64,000 nucleotides of DNA from the NCBI GenBank assembly GCA_964518335.1, contig CAZFDT010000010.1, positions 1 through 64,000 of the forward strand. Reading direction: 5' to 3'. Numbering within the stretch: position 1 is the stretch's first letter; each line of letters starts with the position of its first letter. The notes below the pieces were generated by a model, which was given only the letters and a program-made list of their open reading frames with translations, was not told where the DNA came from and did not search any database. The DNA is from CAZFDT01 sp964518335 (GTDB taxonomy: Bacteria; Planctomycetota; Phycisphaerae; Phycisphaerales; Phycisphaeraceae). This document shows positions 7,306-15,337 of this stretch, one piece after another. A program made the position numbers and the translations under genes.

Positions 7306-7912
7306 ACTTCGCTCGGCGGCAGGTTTGCCGCCGGCTATCGAGGGCGTCTGCGTCGAAGTGAGGGGTCGCCCCACGTCGGTTCGGGCAGGTCTTTGCGCCA
7401 GTAAAGTCCGCGATGCGAGGGGATGTAGGTCTGCATCAGATAGTCCAGGTGCTCCCCGTCGCGCACGCGCTTGCGGCTGGCGCCGTCGGCCAGCCAGTCG
7501 CGCGGGCCGAACTCGCGCTTGAGGCGTCGGCTCAACGACTGCTAGACGGCGCTGCGCACGTCCATGGCCCGGCGGGCGTCGCGCCAGCTCACGATCACAT
7601 GGGCGTGCGTCGGATCGGTACCGGCGATATACAGTCTCAGCTTCTGGAATGTCGCTGCACGCTGCACCTCGTCGATGATGGCCCGCTGCATAGGCTCGTC
7701 GAATGACGCCGGGGAAAACCGCGCCGCATCGCGGTAACGACGGGCCATGTCGCCGTCGGCTGACAGAATACCCGAGCCCCGTTGCACATACCCCTGCGAA
7801 CGATCGGGCCACCACGTGCCGTAAGCGTGATACGTAAACAGATACACCGGCATAGTCTCACGACATGATCGCACGCTCGATAGCCGGCGGCAAACCTGCC
7901 GCCGAGCGAAGT
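7306..7912. mobile_element. REP-transposase unit: two inverted REP hairpins flanking a broken RAYT gene
   Basis: Bases 7306-7342 and 7876-7912 are 37 bp reverse complements of each other. Each contains a hairpin, GGCGGCA closing on TGCCGCC with loop GGTT. They bracket a REP-associated tyrosine transposase gene whose stop codon lies inside the left repeat. This REP-RAYT-REP arrangement is the known layout by which such HUH enzymes keep and spread their cognate palindromes. The copy is probably dead because the transposase frame is interrupted. Confidence 0.8.
7335..7853 (-). pseudogene. REP-associated tyrosine transposase (Y1/IS200-like), interrupted by an in-frame stop
   Basis: Starting at ATG 7853 (MPVYLFTYHAYGTWW), the frame codes for a Y1-type transposase with the HUH motif in DPTHAHVIVSW. 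It then meets TAG at 7542-7544 after DVRSAV. The same frame continues without shift (QSLSRRLKREF...) to TAG at 7335-7337. RAYTs of this class are normally about 170-190 residues, so the two pieces together make a near full-length protein. A premature amber codon is the simplest reading. Stop readthrough or a sequencing error are alternatives. The nicking Tyr would be expected in the later part. Confidence 0.75.
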
Positions 7913-7922
7913 CCCTGCGGGT

Positions 7923-8909
7923 TCACTGCGCCGCCGACTCGCCCGTGACATTGCTGGATGGGGGGAGCGGCTCTGGCTTCGGGGCGGCGCCGAGGGAGAA
8001 GGCCGGGGTGGCCTGCGCCTGCTGGCGCAGCGCGGGCAGGGCGTGGTCGATGCGCGACCACGCGGCGCCGCGGCGGGCGGTCCACTGCAGCAGCTTGTCG
8101 AGTCGATACTCGGCCCGCGCCAGGCCCGTGTACGTGCGCAGGCGCGACTTCCAGCCCATCTTCACCCGCGGCATGTCGGGGTCGAACTCCCACGGGTGGA
8201 AGTAGAGCACGATCGGCCTCGACGCCGCCTGCGCCTGACGCATGCCTGCTTTCATCATCGCCAGCGGGTACTGGCGGAAGTACCCGCCCCCGGCGACGGC
8301 GAGGTTGCGCCCCAGCACGCGCCACACCAGCGGCGGCAGTTCGAGGATGGCGCCGCCCGCGTCGCCGGCGCGCACCATGAACGGCGACCGCGGCGCGCCG
8401 GGCACGCCGTATTGCGGATGCCACACCGGGAAGATCGACGCGTCGTACTCGAAGCCCAGGTCCAGCAGCACGTCGATGGCCCAGGCGGTGGCGGGCACGA
8501 CGCTGAAGGTCGGGGCGCGGTAGCCGACGACGCGCACGCCGGCCTGGTCCTCGATGAGCTTGCGGGCGTACTCGACATCCTCGCGGTAGCGGCGCGGGCC
8601 CAGGCGGTGGAGGCGGTCGTGCATCGTGCCGTGGCAGGCCAGCTCGTGCCCGGCGTCGGCGATGCGCTTGGCCAGGTGCGTCTTGCGCTTGGCGACGTGC
8701 CCGAGCATGAAGAACGTGCCGCGGATGTCGTGGCGGGCCAGCAGGTCCAGCAGCTTCTGCGTGTTGGGCTCGACTCGGGTGGGGAACTGGCCCCAGCGGT
8801 CCTGGAAATAGACGTGGCGGGCGGCCTCGATGTGGTAGTAGTCCTCCACATCGACGGTGAAATGCCATCGTGAACCGCGTTCGTCACTGGACGGCGAAGG
8901 CTCGGACAT
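7923..8909 (-). CDS. Polysaccharide deacetylase, DUF3473 type (XrtA/PEP-CTERM-associated)
   Basis: About 328 residues from ATG 8909 (MSEPSPSSDE). Starts at 8933 or 8936 would add 8-9 residues. A NodB-type domain begins FTVDVEDYYH with the metal-binding Asp-Asp region, and ACHGTMHDRLH gives the His pair. The C-terminal DUF3473 segment has LYFHPWEFDPDMPR. By family this enzyme removes N-acetyl groups from an exopolysaccharide whose genes travel with exosortase A. No signal peptide is visible, so it should act in the cytoplasm. The Pro-rich C-terminal tail is poorly conserved. It lies right next to the RAYT element. Confidence 0.9.
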   Translation of the reverse strand: MSEPSPSSDERGSRWHFTVDVEDYYHIEAARHVYFQDRWGQFPTRVEPNTQKLLDLLARHDIRGTFFMLGHVAKRKTHLAKRIADAGHELACHGTMHDRLHRLGPRRYREDVEYARKLIEDQAGVRVVGYRAPTFSVVPATAWAIDVLLDLGFEYDASIFPVWHPQYGVPGAPRSPFMVRAGDAGGAILELPPLVWRVLGRNLAVAGGGYFRQYPLAMMKAGMRQAQAASRPIVLYFHPWEFDPDMPRVKMGWKSRLRTYTGLARAEYRLDKLLQWTARRGAAWSRIDHALPALRQQAQATPAFSLGAAPKPEPLPPSSNVTGESAAQ

Positions 8910-9127
8910 GCAGGGACCCGTGTGCGGCTTCATCATAACGCCTGTGATGCGGATATCGGCATGGAATTGCCGCGTGCTAAGCGATTTAGGGCGGCCCGCC
9001 GTCGTTGGCGCATTTTCGTGGAAATAAATCGAGCGGACCGGCCGTTGGGTCCGATGCAGGCAGAGGACGGCCATCTCGGTTCACGACCGATTTGGGGGAC
9101 CGAACGCCAAAGGCCTGTGACGTTAAC

Positions 9128-9145
9128 CCCGGACCTGCGTCCGGG
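9128..9145. repeat. Hairpin CCCGGAC-CTGC-GTCCGGG before a small gene
   Basis: A 7 bp perfect stem with a 4 nt loop ends 18 nt before the ATG of the small basic protein, immediately upstream of its ribosome binding site AGAAGG. It belongs with the other GGAC/GTCC palindromes at 29259, 31405 and 42101. Confidence 0.5.
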
Positions 9146-9163
9146 TGGGAAGAAGGTGTGGTG

Positions 9164-9334
9164 ATGTTTCGTGCCTATCGACATGTGGACCGCGGCAAGC
9201 GCGCCGAGCGCCTGATCGCTCGCGTCCGCCGCAAGCAGTTGGCCCTGGCGCGCGAGGGACGCGTGGCGCAGTCGGCCCACTACGCCCGACGCGCCTCGCA
9301 GCTCCGCCGCATGGTCGAGCCCGTCGCGGCGTGA
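9164..9334 (+). CDS. Small basic protein of unknown function, 56 residues
   Basis: ATG 9164 is preceded by AGAAGG at good spacing, which supports real translation. The product is very basic (MFRAYRHVDRGKRAERLIAR... ending MVEPVAA) and predicted all-helical, with no membrane segment or cysteine pair. Its composition would suit nucleic-acid or ribosome association, but I recognise no family. It precedes the aroDE fusion by about 90 bp, and a stem-loop (9128-9145) sits in its leader. Confidence 0.5.
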   Translation: MFRAYRHVDRGKRAERLIARVRRKQLALAREGRVAQSAHYARRASQLRRMVEPVAA

Positions 9335-9425
9335 CCACGCCGACGCACGCCCGAGCCAGTCGAAAGTCCCAAAGTCCAGGCCCGCAAGTCCTGCGACTTG
9401 TGACTTTTCCACTTGAGACTACGCT

Positions 9426-11036
9426 TTGTGCGTGACCAAGCTGACAGTCTCCATCCCGGTGCGCAGCCGCGACGGTGCGCTGGCGGCGGCGGCGCTGGCC
9501 GGCGAACGTGGAGCGGACCTGGTCGAGTATCGCCTGGACTATTTCGCCGGCCCGCCCACCGAGCTGGCGGGCCTGGTCGAGCAGTCGCCGCTGGCGTGCA
9601 TCCTCACCTGCCGCGACGCCGAGGAGGGCGGACACGTCCACCGCGACGACGACGCCCGCGCCTCGTTCTACGAGCACCTGTGCACCGGCCCCAGACAGCC
9701 GGCCTACCTCGATGTCGAGCTGGCCAGCTTCCAACGCTCGCCCGAGCTGCGGCGACGCATCGGCGCCCTGGTCGATCACCCCGCCCAGCTCAACGCCACC
9801 TCCACCGGGCTGATCCTCTCCACGCACGACTTCGACGGCCGCCCCGCCGACCTCTACCAGCGCATCGAGGCCATGGCCCACGCCCCCGCCTGCCGCGTCA
9901 TCAAGGTCGCCTACAAGGCCCGCAGCCTGCGCGACAACCTCGAAGTCTTCGAGCTGCTGCAGCAGCGCAACAAGCCCGCCATCGCCCTGTGCATGGGTGA
10001 GTTCGGCCTGCCCAGCCGCGTCCTGGCGCCCAAGTTCGGCGCCCTGCTCACCTTCGCTGCACTTGACCCCGACAACCACACCGCCCCGGGCCAGCCCACC
10101 CTCGACGAGCTCAAGTCCCTCTACCGCTGGGACAGCCTCGGGCCCGACACGGCGGTCTATGGCGTCATCGGCTGGCCGGTGGGCCATTCCCTCTCGCCCC
10201 ACGTTCACAACGCCGGGTTCGCCGAACTCGATCGCAACGCCGTGTACCTGCCCATGCCCATCCCGCCCGAGTGGGAGCACTTCAAGGCTACCGTCGGCGC
10301 CTGGCTCGACGCGCCCTGGCTCGACTTCCGCGGCGCCAGCGTCACCATCCCGCACAAGGAGCACCTGCTCCGCCTCGTCAAGGAGCGCAGCGGCGAGATC
10401 GAGCCCCTCGCCGCCAGCATCGGCGCCGCCAACACTCTCGCCGTCGCCGCCGAGCAAAACGGGGTCAGACCCCTTTTCGCCTCCAACAGCGACTACGCCG
10501 CTGCACTTGACGCGGTGTGCGAGGCGACCGACATGACGCGCGACGACCTGGCGTCGCTGCGCGTCGGCGTCATCGGCGCCGGCGGCGCGGCGCGGGCGAT
10601 CGTCGCCGGGTTCGCCCATCACGGCGCGACCGTCGTGGTCTATAACCGCACCCTCGATCGCGCCGGGCAACTGGCCGATGAATTCAACGGCCGCACCGGC
10701 AAGGTCGTCGCCGCACCTATGGACAAGCTCTGCGACTCCTGCTGCCAGGTCTTTATCAACTGCACCCCCGTGGGCATGCATCCGCACGTCGAGGGCTCGC
10801 CCGTGCCCGACCGCTTCTTCCACGACGTGCTGCCGGGAACCGTCGTCTTCGACACCATCTACAACCCCATGCAGACGAAACTGCTCCACGACGCCCGCGC
10901 CGCCGGGTGCGTGACCATCCCCGGCATGGAGATGTTCGTCCGCCAGGCCGCCACGCAATTCACGCTCTGGACCGGCCAGCCCGCGCCGCTGGCGACGTTT
11001 CGCCGCGTGATGACCGATCGGCTCATGCCCGGGTGA
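9426..11036 (+). CDS. aroDE: Bifunctional 3-dehydroquinate dehydratase (type I) / shikimate dehydrogenase
   Basis: 536 residues joining two consecutive steps of the shikimate pathway. Residues 5-235 are a class I dehydroquinase, with the active-site His in LSTHDF (H134) and Schiff-base Lys in VIKVAYK (K160). Residues 244-530 are shikimate dehydrogenase: GWPVGHSLSP, VTIPHK with K311, SDYAAAL with D356, the NADP-binding GAGGAARA (384-391) and GMEMFVRQAA near the end. The fusion resembles plant and some chlamydial/planctomycete enzymes and should channel dehydroshikimate. The start is TTG 9426 or GTG 9432, since no ATG fits. Confidence 0.95.
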   Translation: MCVTKLTVSIPVRSRDGALAAAALAGERGADLVEYRLDYFAGPPTELAGLVEQSPLACILTCRDAEEGGHVHRDDDARASFYEHLCTGPRQPAYLDVELASFQRSPELRRRIGALVDHPAQLNATSTGLILSTHDFDGRPADLYQRIEAMAHAPACRVIKVAYKARSLRDNLEVFELLQQRNKPAIALCMGEFGLPSRVLAPKFGALLTFAALDPDNHTAPGQPTLDELKSLYRWDSLGPDTAVYGVIGWPVGHSLSPHVHNAGFAELDRNAVYLPMPIPPEWEHFKATVGAWLDAPWLDFRGASVTIPHKEHLLRLVKERSGEIEPLAASIGAANTLAVAAEQNGVRPLFASNSDYAAALDAVCEATDMTRDDLASLRVGVIGAGGAARAIVAGFAHHGATVVVYNRTLDRAGQLADEFNGRTGKVVAAPMDKLCDSCCQVFINCTPVGMHPHVEGSPVPDRFFHDVLPGTVVFDTIYNPMQTKLLHDARAAGCVTIPGMEMFVRQAATQFTLWTGQPAPLATFRRVMTDRLMPG

Positions 11037-11094
11037 AACCGACAGGTTCTCCACACGCCGCGAGCGCCATGGCGGGCGCAGTATCATCGCTCGG

Positions 11095-12090
11095 ATGTAT
11101 GTCTATGCCGGCATCGACGAGGCGGGCTACGGGCCGATGTTCGGACCGCTGCTGGTGGCGCGGGCGGTCATCACCATCCCGCGGGCGACGCGCGCGGACT
11201 TTCCGGGGGCCGGGACGCCGCAACTGTGGCAGCGGCTGCGACGGGCGGTGTGTCGCTCGTTGCAGGGGGCGCACGGCCGAATCGTCATCAACGACTCGAA
11301 AAAGGTCCACACGCCCGCGTCGGGCGTCAGGCACCTGGAGCGCGGCGTGCTGGCGTTCGCCACGATGGCGGGCCACCGCCTGGGCGATCTGCGCGACTGG
11401 CTCGACTGGCTGGGCGAGTCGTGCCATCACGACCTGGGCCATCTGCCGTGGTATCGCGCCGGCGACGATCGGCCGTGGGAGTCCCTGCCGGGGGCCTGCA
11501 CGTCAGGCGAGATCGCCGTTGCCCGCAACCTGCTCGAATCCACCTGCCGCCGCATCGGTGTCGAGCTGGGCGGACTTGGCGCTGCAGTGGTCCTCGAGGA
11601 CCGCTTCAACCGCATGGTCGCCGCCACCCGCTCCAAGGCGTCCACCAGCTTCACCTTCGTCGCGGGTCATCTGCAGCATATCTGGGAGACCTGGGGCGAG
11701 CACGATCCGCTCGTCGCCGTCGATCGCCAGTCGGGCCGCTCGCGCTATCGCGAGCTGTTGGCCCTGACCTTTCCGGAGGCGGAGATTCGCATTCTCGACG
11801 AGGGCCACGACCGCAGCGCCTACCAGTTGCACGCCTCGGGCCGGGCGATGACGGTGACGTTCGAGGTGGACGCCGACGCCAACCATCTGCCCACGGCGCT
11901 GGCGAGCATGACCGCCAAGTACACGCGCGAGCTGATGATGGCGCGGTTCCAGGCGTATTTCGCCGACGCCGCGCCGGACATCAGGCCCACCGCCGGGTAT
12001 GCCGCCGACGCCCAGCGCTTCTGGCGCGAGCTGCAGCCGCGCATCGCCGACCTGGCGATCGACCCGTCGCTGCTGGTGCGCATGGCGTGA
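11095..12090 (+). CDS. RNase HII-like protein, divergent and possibly altered in activity
   Basis: 331 residues. The N-terminus AGIDEAGYGPMFGPLLV is an RNase HII opening (GIDEAGRGPLxGP), giving Asp8-Glu9, and NDSKKVH matches the DSKK loop. DPLVAVDRQSGR is the likely third acidic site. The segment ASMTAKYTRELMMARF aligns with AKVTRDxLM, but the fourth catalytic Asp is Glu. Bacterial RNase HII is usually about 200 residues, so some 130 extra residues separate the motifs. It may cleave RNA-DNA hybrids with altered chemistry or merely bind them. TATCAT lies 7 nt before the ATG, suggesting a leaderless message. Confidence 0.7.
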   Translation: MYVYAGIDEAGYGPMFGPLLVARAVITIPRATRADFPGAGTPQLWQRLRRAVCRSLQGAHGRIVINDSKKVHTPASGVRHLERGVLAFATMAGHRLGDLRDWLDWLGESCHHDLGHLPWYRAGDDRPWESLPGACTSGEIAVARNLLESTCRRIGVELGGLGAAVVLEDRFNRMVAATRSKASTSFTFVAGHLQHIWETWGEHDPLVAVDRQSGRSRYRELLALTFPEAEIRILDEGHDRSAYQLHASGRAMTVTFEVDADANHLPTALASMTAKYTRELMMARFQAYFADAAPDIRPTAGYAADAQRFWRELQPRIADLAIDPSLLVRMA

Positions 12091-12093
12091 GGA

Positions 12094-12975
12094 TCACTGC
12101 AGCGCCGCGGCGAGGGTCTGCGCCAGTTGCCGCAGCGCGCCGTAGTGGGCGTGGCTCTTGCGCCACACCAGCACGAGCTTGCGCGCGGGGACGGGCGGCT
12201 CGATGGGGACCACTGCAACACCCGCGGCGCGGGCGTGGCGGCCGGTGACGGCCATGCGCGGCAGCAGCGAGCAACCCAGCCCGCCGGCGACCATCTGCCG
12301 CAGGCTCTCCACGCTGGTGGCCTGGATGCCCCGCCGACCCGCCGGCAGGTGGCAGAACGACGCCGTCTGCTCCCGCAGGCAGTGACCGTCCTCCAGCAGC
12401 AGCAGGTTCACGTCCTGCAGGTCGCGCCGCCCGATGCGACGCCGCGACGCCAGTGCGTGATCGGCGGGCACGATGGCGTAGAACGGCTCGGTCACCAGCT
12501 CGCACCACGTCAGCGACGCCGCGTCGATCGGCAGCGACGTGATCGCCGCGTCCAGCTCGCCCTCGCGCAGGCGGTGCAGAAGCTGGGCCGTCACCTCCTC
12601 GCGCAGGTGTAGCTCGGCACCGGGGTGGTGGTGCTGAATGGCCTTGAGCAGGCGAGGCATGAGGTACATGCCCGCGGTGGGGATCACGCCCAGGTGCAGC
12701 GGCCCTGCCAACGGCTGGGCGACCGTGCGGCAGGCGGCGCGCAGCCGGTCGGCCTCGTGCAGGATCGACCGCGCGTGCGCCAGCGCCTGCCGACCCGCCG
12801 CCGTCAGACGCACCCCGTGCCGCCCACGCTCCAGCAGGATCGCGTCCAGCTCGTCCTCGAGCTTGGCGAGCTGCGCGCTGAGCGTCGGCTGCGACACCCC
12901 GCACGCATCCGCCGCCCCCCGCAGCGTCCCCGCGTCGGCCGCCTCCACCAGATATCGCAGCATCTGCAGCGTCAT
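12094..12975 (-). CDS. oxyR: LysR-family peroxide sensor OxyR
   Basis: 293 residues. The N-terminal winged helix spans about 1-60 (GTLRGAADACGVSQPTLSAQ). The sensing loop reads LLEDGHCLREQTASFC, placing cysteines at 199 and 208, the same positions and spacing as the disulfide pair of Escherichia coli OxyR. It should therefore be oxidised by hydrogen peroxide and activate the divergent catalase gene. The intergenic region carries an AT-rich dyad (12998-13031) suited to a LysR tetramer. Its stop lies only 3 bp from the convergent RNase HII-like gene. Confidence 0.93.
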   Translation of the reverse strand: MTLQMLRYLVEAADAGTLRGAADACGVSQPTLSAQLAKLEDELDAILLERGRHGVRLTAAGRQALAHARSILHEADRLRAACRTVAQPLAGPLHLGVIPTAGMYLMPRLLKAIQHHHPGAELHLREEVTAQLLHRLREGELDAAITSLPIDAASLTWCELVTEPFYAIVPADHALASRRRIGRRDLQDVNLLLLEDGHCLREQTASFCHLPAGRRGIQATSVESLRQMVAGGLGCSLLPRMAVTGRHARAAGVAVVPIEPPVPARKLVLVWRKSHAHYGALRQLAQTLAAALQ

Positions 12976-12997
12976 GCGTCACCTCGCAGGCATAGAC

Positions 12998-13031
12998 AAA
13001 ATCAATCGAAGTGATAAATGATATCGATTTT
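12998..13031. promoter_or_regulatory. AT-rich dyad between oxyR and katA, probable OxyR site
   Basis: AAAATC at 12998 is mirrored by GATTTT ending at 13031, and 11 of 17 positions across the dyad are complementary. This AT-rich block stands out in GC-rich surroundings and lies 22 bp before oxyR and 75 bp before katA. That is where a shared OxyR operator would be expected. Confidence 0.5.
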
Positions 13032-13105
13032 ACACATCGACCGCGTCAGGGCATAGTCGCGTGGCAGGTCTTACCGACCCCGTTCACCCTCAAGGAGCAT
13101 TCGTC

Positions 13106-14593
13106 ATGGCCGACCAGAAATCCAAGTGCCCCGTGCTCACCACCGCCGAAGGCGCCCCGATCGGGATGCAGCAGGCGCTCACCGCAGGCCCACGCGGCCC
13201 GGTGCTCATGCAGGACGTGCAACTCCTGGAGCAGATGCAGCACTTCAACCGCGAGCGCATCCCCGAGCGCGTCGTCCACGCCAAGGGCTCGGGCGCCTAC
13301 GGCACGTTCACCGTCACCGGCGACATCACCCGGTACACCAAGGCATCGATCTTCAGCAAGGTGGGCAAGAAGACGGAGCTGTTCATGCGGTTCAGCACCG
13401 TCGCCGGCGAACGCGGCGCCGCCGACGCCGAACGCGACGTGCGCGGCTTCGCCGTCAAGTTCTACACCGACCAGGGCAACTGGGACATGGTCGGCAACAA
13501 CACCCCCGTCTTCTTCGTCCGCGACCCCTTCAAGTTCCAGAACTTCATCCACACCCAGAAACGCGACCCCAAAACCAACGTCCGCGACATGGACATGCAG
13601 TGGGACTTCTGGTCGCTCTGCCCCGAGTCGCTCCACCAGGTGACGATCCTCTTCAGCGATCGCGGCATCCCGGCGGGCTACCGCTTCATGCACGGGTTCA
13701 GCAGCCACACCTACTCGCTCATCAACGCCAAGGGCGAGCGCGTGTGGACCAAGTTCCACTTCCGCTGCCAGCAGGGCATCAGGAACCTCATGGACGACGA
13801 GGCCGCCAAGCTCATCGGCAACGACCGCGAGTCGCACCAGCGCGACCTGTTCAACGCCATCGAGCGCGGCGACTATCCCAAGTGGAAGCTGTGCATCCAG
13901 GTCATGACGCAGGAGCAGGCCGAGTCGTTCCGCTGGAATCCATTCGATCTGACCAAGGTCTGGCCTCACGGCGAGTTCCCGCTGATCGAGGTGGGCGTGA
14001 TGGAGCTCAACCGCAATCCGGAGAACTATCACGCGGAGGTGGAGCAGGCGGCGTTCAAGCCCAGCGCGCTGGTGCCGGGCATCGGCTCGTCGCCGGACAA
14101 GATGCTGCAGGCGCGGCTGATGAGCTACGCCGACACGCACCTGCACCGGCTGGGCGTCAACCACCACCAGATCCCGGTGAACAAGCCGCGCTGCCCCGTG
14201 ATGCACTACATGCGCGACGGACACCTGGCGACCGCCGAGACCTACGGCAGCGCGCCCAACTACTGGCCCAACTCGCGCGAGGGCGCGCCGTTGCCCGACG
14301 AGCAGTTCAAGGACCCCGCGTGGACGCTCGGCCAGGTCATCGTCGATCGCTTCGATTCGACGGTCGATCACGACGACTTCACGCAGCCGGGCAACCTGTA
14401 CCGCCTCTTCGATGAGGGCGAGCGCGACCGGCTGACGACGCGCATCGCCGGCGTGCTGGGCCAAGCCCGGCCCGAGGTGCAGATGCGGCAACTGTGCCAC
14501 TTCTTCCGCGCCGACCCCGACTACGGCCGCCGCGTCGCGGAAAAGCTCAAGATCGAAATCCCCGAGGAGATGCTCGCGCACGCGGGCAAGTGA
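13106..14593 (+). CDS. katA: Monofunctional haem catalase
   Basis: 495 residues, a small-subunit clade catalase that converts hydrogen peroxide to water and oxygen. The distal His is in RVVHAKGSGAYG (H58), the distal Asn in VGNNTP (131-132), and the proximal haem-ligand Tyr in RLMSYADTHLHRLG. ATG 13106 is chosen because AAGGAG lies 8 nt upstream. An extended frame to 13061 has no such site. It is divergent from oxyR across a dyad symmetric element, the usual arrangement for peroxide-inducible control. Confidence 0.97.
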   Translation: MADQKSKCPVLTTAEGAPIGMQQALTAGPRGPVLMQDVQLLEQMQHFNRERIPERVVHAKGSGAYGTFTVTGDITRYTKASIFSKVGKKTELFMRFSTVAGERGAADAERDVRGFAVKFYTDQGNWDMVGNNTPVFFVRDPFKFQNFIHTQKRDPKTNVRDMDMQWDFWSLCPESLHQVTILFSDRGIPAGYRFMHGFSSHTYSLINAKGERVWTKFHFRCQQGIRNLMDDEAAKLIGNDRESHQRDLFNAIERGDYPKWKLCIQVMTQEQAESFRWNPFDLTKVWPHGEFPLIEVGVMELNRNPENYHAEVEQAAFKPSALVPGIGSSPDKMLQARLMSYADTHLHRLGVNHHQIPVNKPRCPVMHYMRDGHLATAETYGSAPNYWPNSREGAPLPDEQFKDPAWTLGQVIVDRFDSTVDHDDFTQPGNLYRLFDEGERDRLTTRIAGVLGQARPEVQMRQLCHFFRADPDYGRRVAEKLKIEIPEEMLAHAGK

Positions 14594-14696
14594 TGCGCCG
14601 CGCTACGCATCGACGAAGATTGCTGAGAGCGTTGATGGCAGCTACGATCTTTCATCGTGGCGATAGGTATCGCACGATCAAGGCGATGAGGCGAGC

Positions 14697-15035
14697 ATGA
14701 AACAGCCAAGCGAACAGGCGCTGCGCGTGGTGGTCTATCGCGATGAAGACGTGTTCATCGCGCAGTGTCTGGAACTGGACGTGGCCGCCCACGGCGACTC
14801 GCCCGATGCCGCTCTGCGGGCGTTCGATCTGGCGCTGGTGCGACATCAGGCGGTTGCGCGGCACATGGGGACGGAAGCTTTTGGGAACGTGGGGCCGGCG
14901 CCGCGGGCCTTCTTCGAGATGTGGGACCGCCTGTGCGCCCAAGGGCACGAACGCCGTCCCGTGCTGCTGACCGATGCACTGATGGCCGAACCACTGCCGC
15001 CGCTGATGCATCGTGCCGAAGCCATCTGTGCCTGA
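14697..15035 (+). CDS. HicB-like small protein
   Basis: 112 residues. The front half has the HicB/DUF1902-type partial RNase H fold: a strand with VVVYRDEDVFIAQCLELDV, then AHGDSPDAALRAF, the typical position of HicB antitoxins. No DNA-binding ribbon-helix-helix or HTH is obvious at the C-terminus, which is instead Trp/Pro-containing. It is followed 15 bp later by a 90-residue gene on the same strand, giving a toxin-antitoxin-like geometry, but the partner lacks a HicA signature. It could equally be a stand-alone regulator. Confidence 0.55.
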   Translation: MKQPSEQALRVVVYRDEDVFIAQCLELDVAAHGDSPDAALRAFDLALVRHQAVARHMGTEAFGNVGPAPRAFFEMWDRLCAQGHERRPVLLTDALMAEPLPPLMHRAEAICA

Positions 15036-15050
15036 TTCGGCGGGGGCGAC

Positions 15051-15323
15051 ATGATCTCGTGGCGTGCCTATCTTGCGATGCTCGCCGAGGACGGCGTTCA
15101 TTTCAACGAGCGCGACACAGGGCTGATGGATGACGATGGCCAACCGGTGATGGTGCAGTTCCTGACCCGCCATCTGGCCGATGGCACGATCCTCAGCTAC
15201 ACGATCCCCGTGATCGTGGACAAGGACGATCGAGTGCTGTGGTACATGAACCGCCAGATCGCCAACCAGCTTCGCCTGCCTGTGGAGAAATACATCCACC
15301 CGCGACGCCGGTTCGTCGAATGA
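15051..15323 (+). CDS. Small unknown protein paired with the HicB-like gene
   Basis: 90 residues, beginning MISWRAYLAMLAEDGV. There is an acidic middle (NERDTGLMDDDGQP), two likely beta strands (VMVQFLTRHL, ILSYTIPVIVDKDD) and a basic C-terminus (YIHPRRRFVE). HicA toxins have a GSHxxY-type core with an active His. That is absent here, so a HicA call is not supported. The close spacing and co-orientation suggest co-translation with the upstream gene. Function unknown. Confidence 0.5.
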   Translation: MISWRAYLAMLAEDGVHFNERDTGLMDDDGQPVMVQFLTRHLADGTILSYTIPVIVDKDDRVLWYMNRQIANQLRLPVEKYIHPRRRFVE

Positions 15324-15337
15324 GTCGAAAACACCCC

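Noticed and set aside
15051..15323. HicA toxin call for the partner of the HicB-like gene
   Set aside because: No GSH-type active-site motif and no double-stranded RNA-binding-like pattern.
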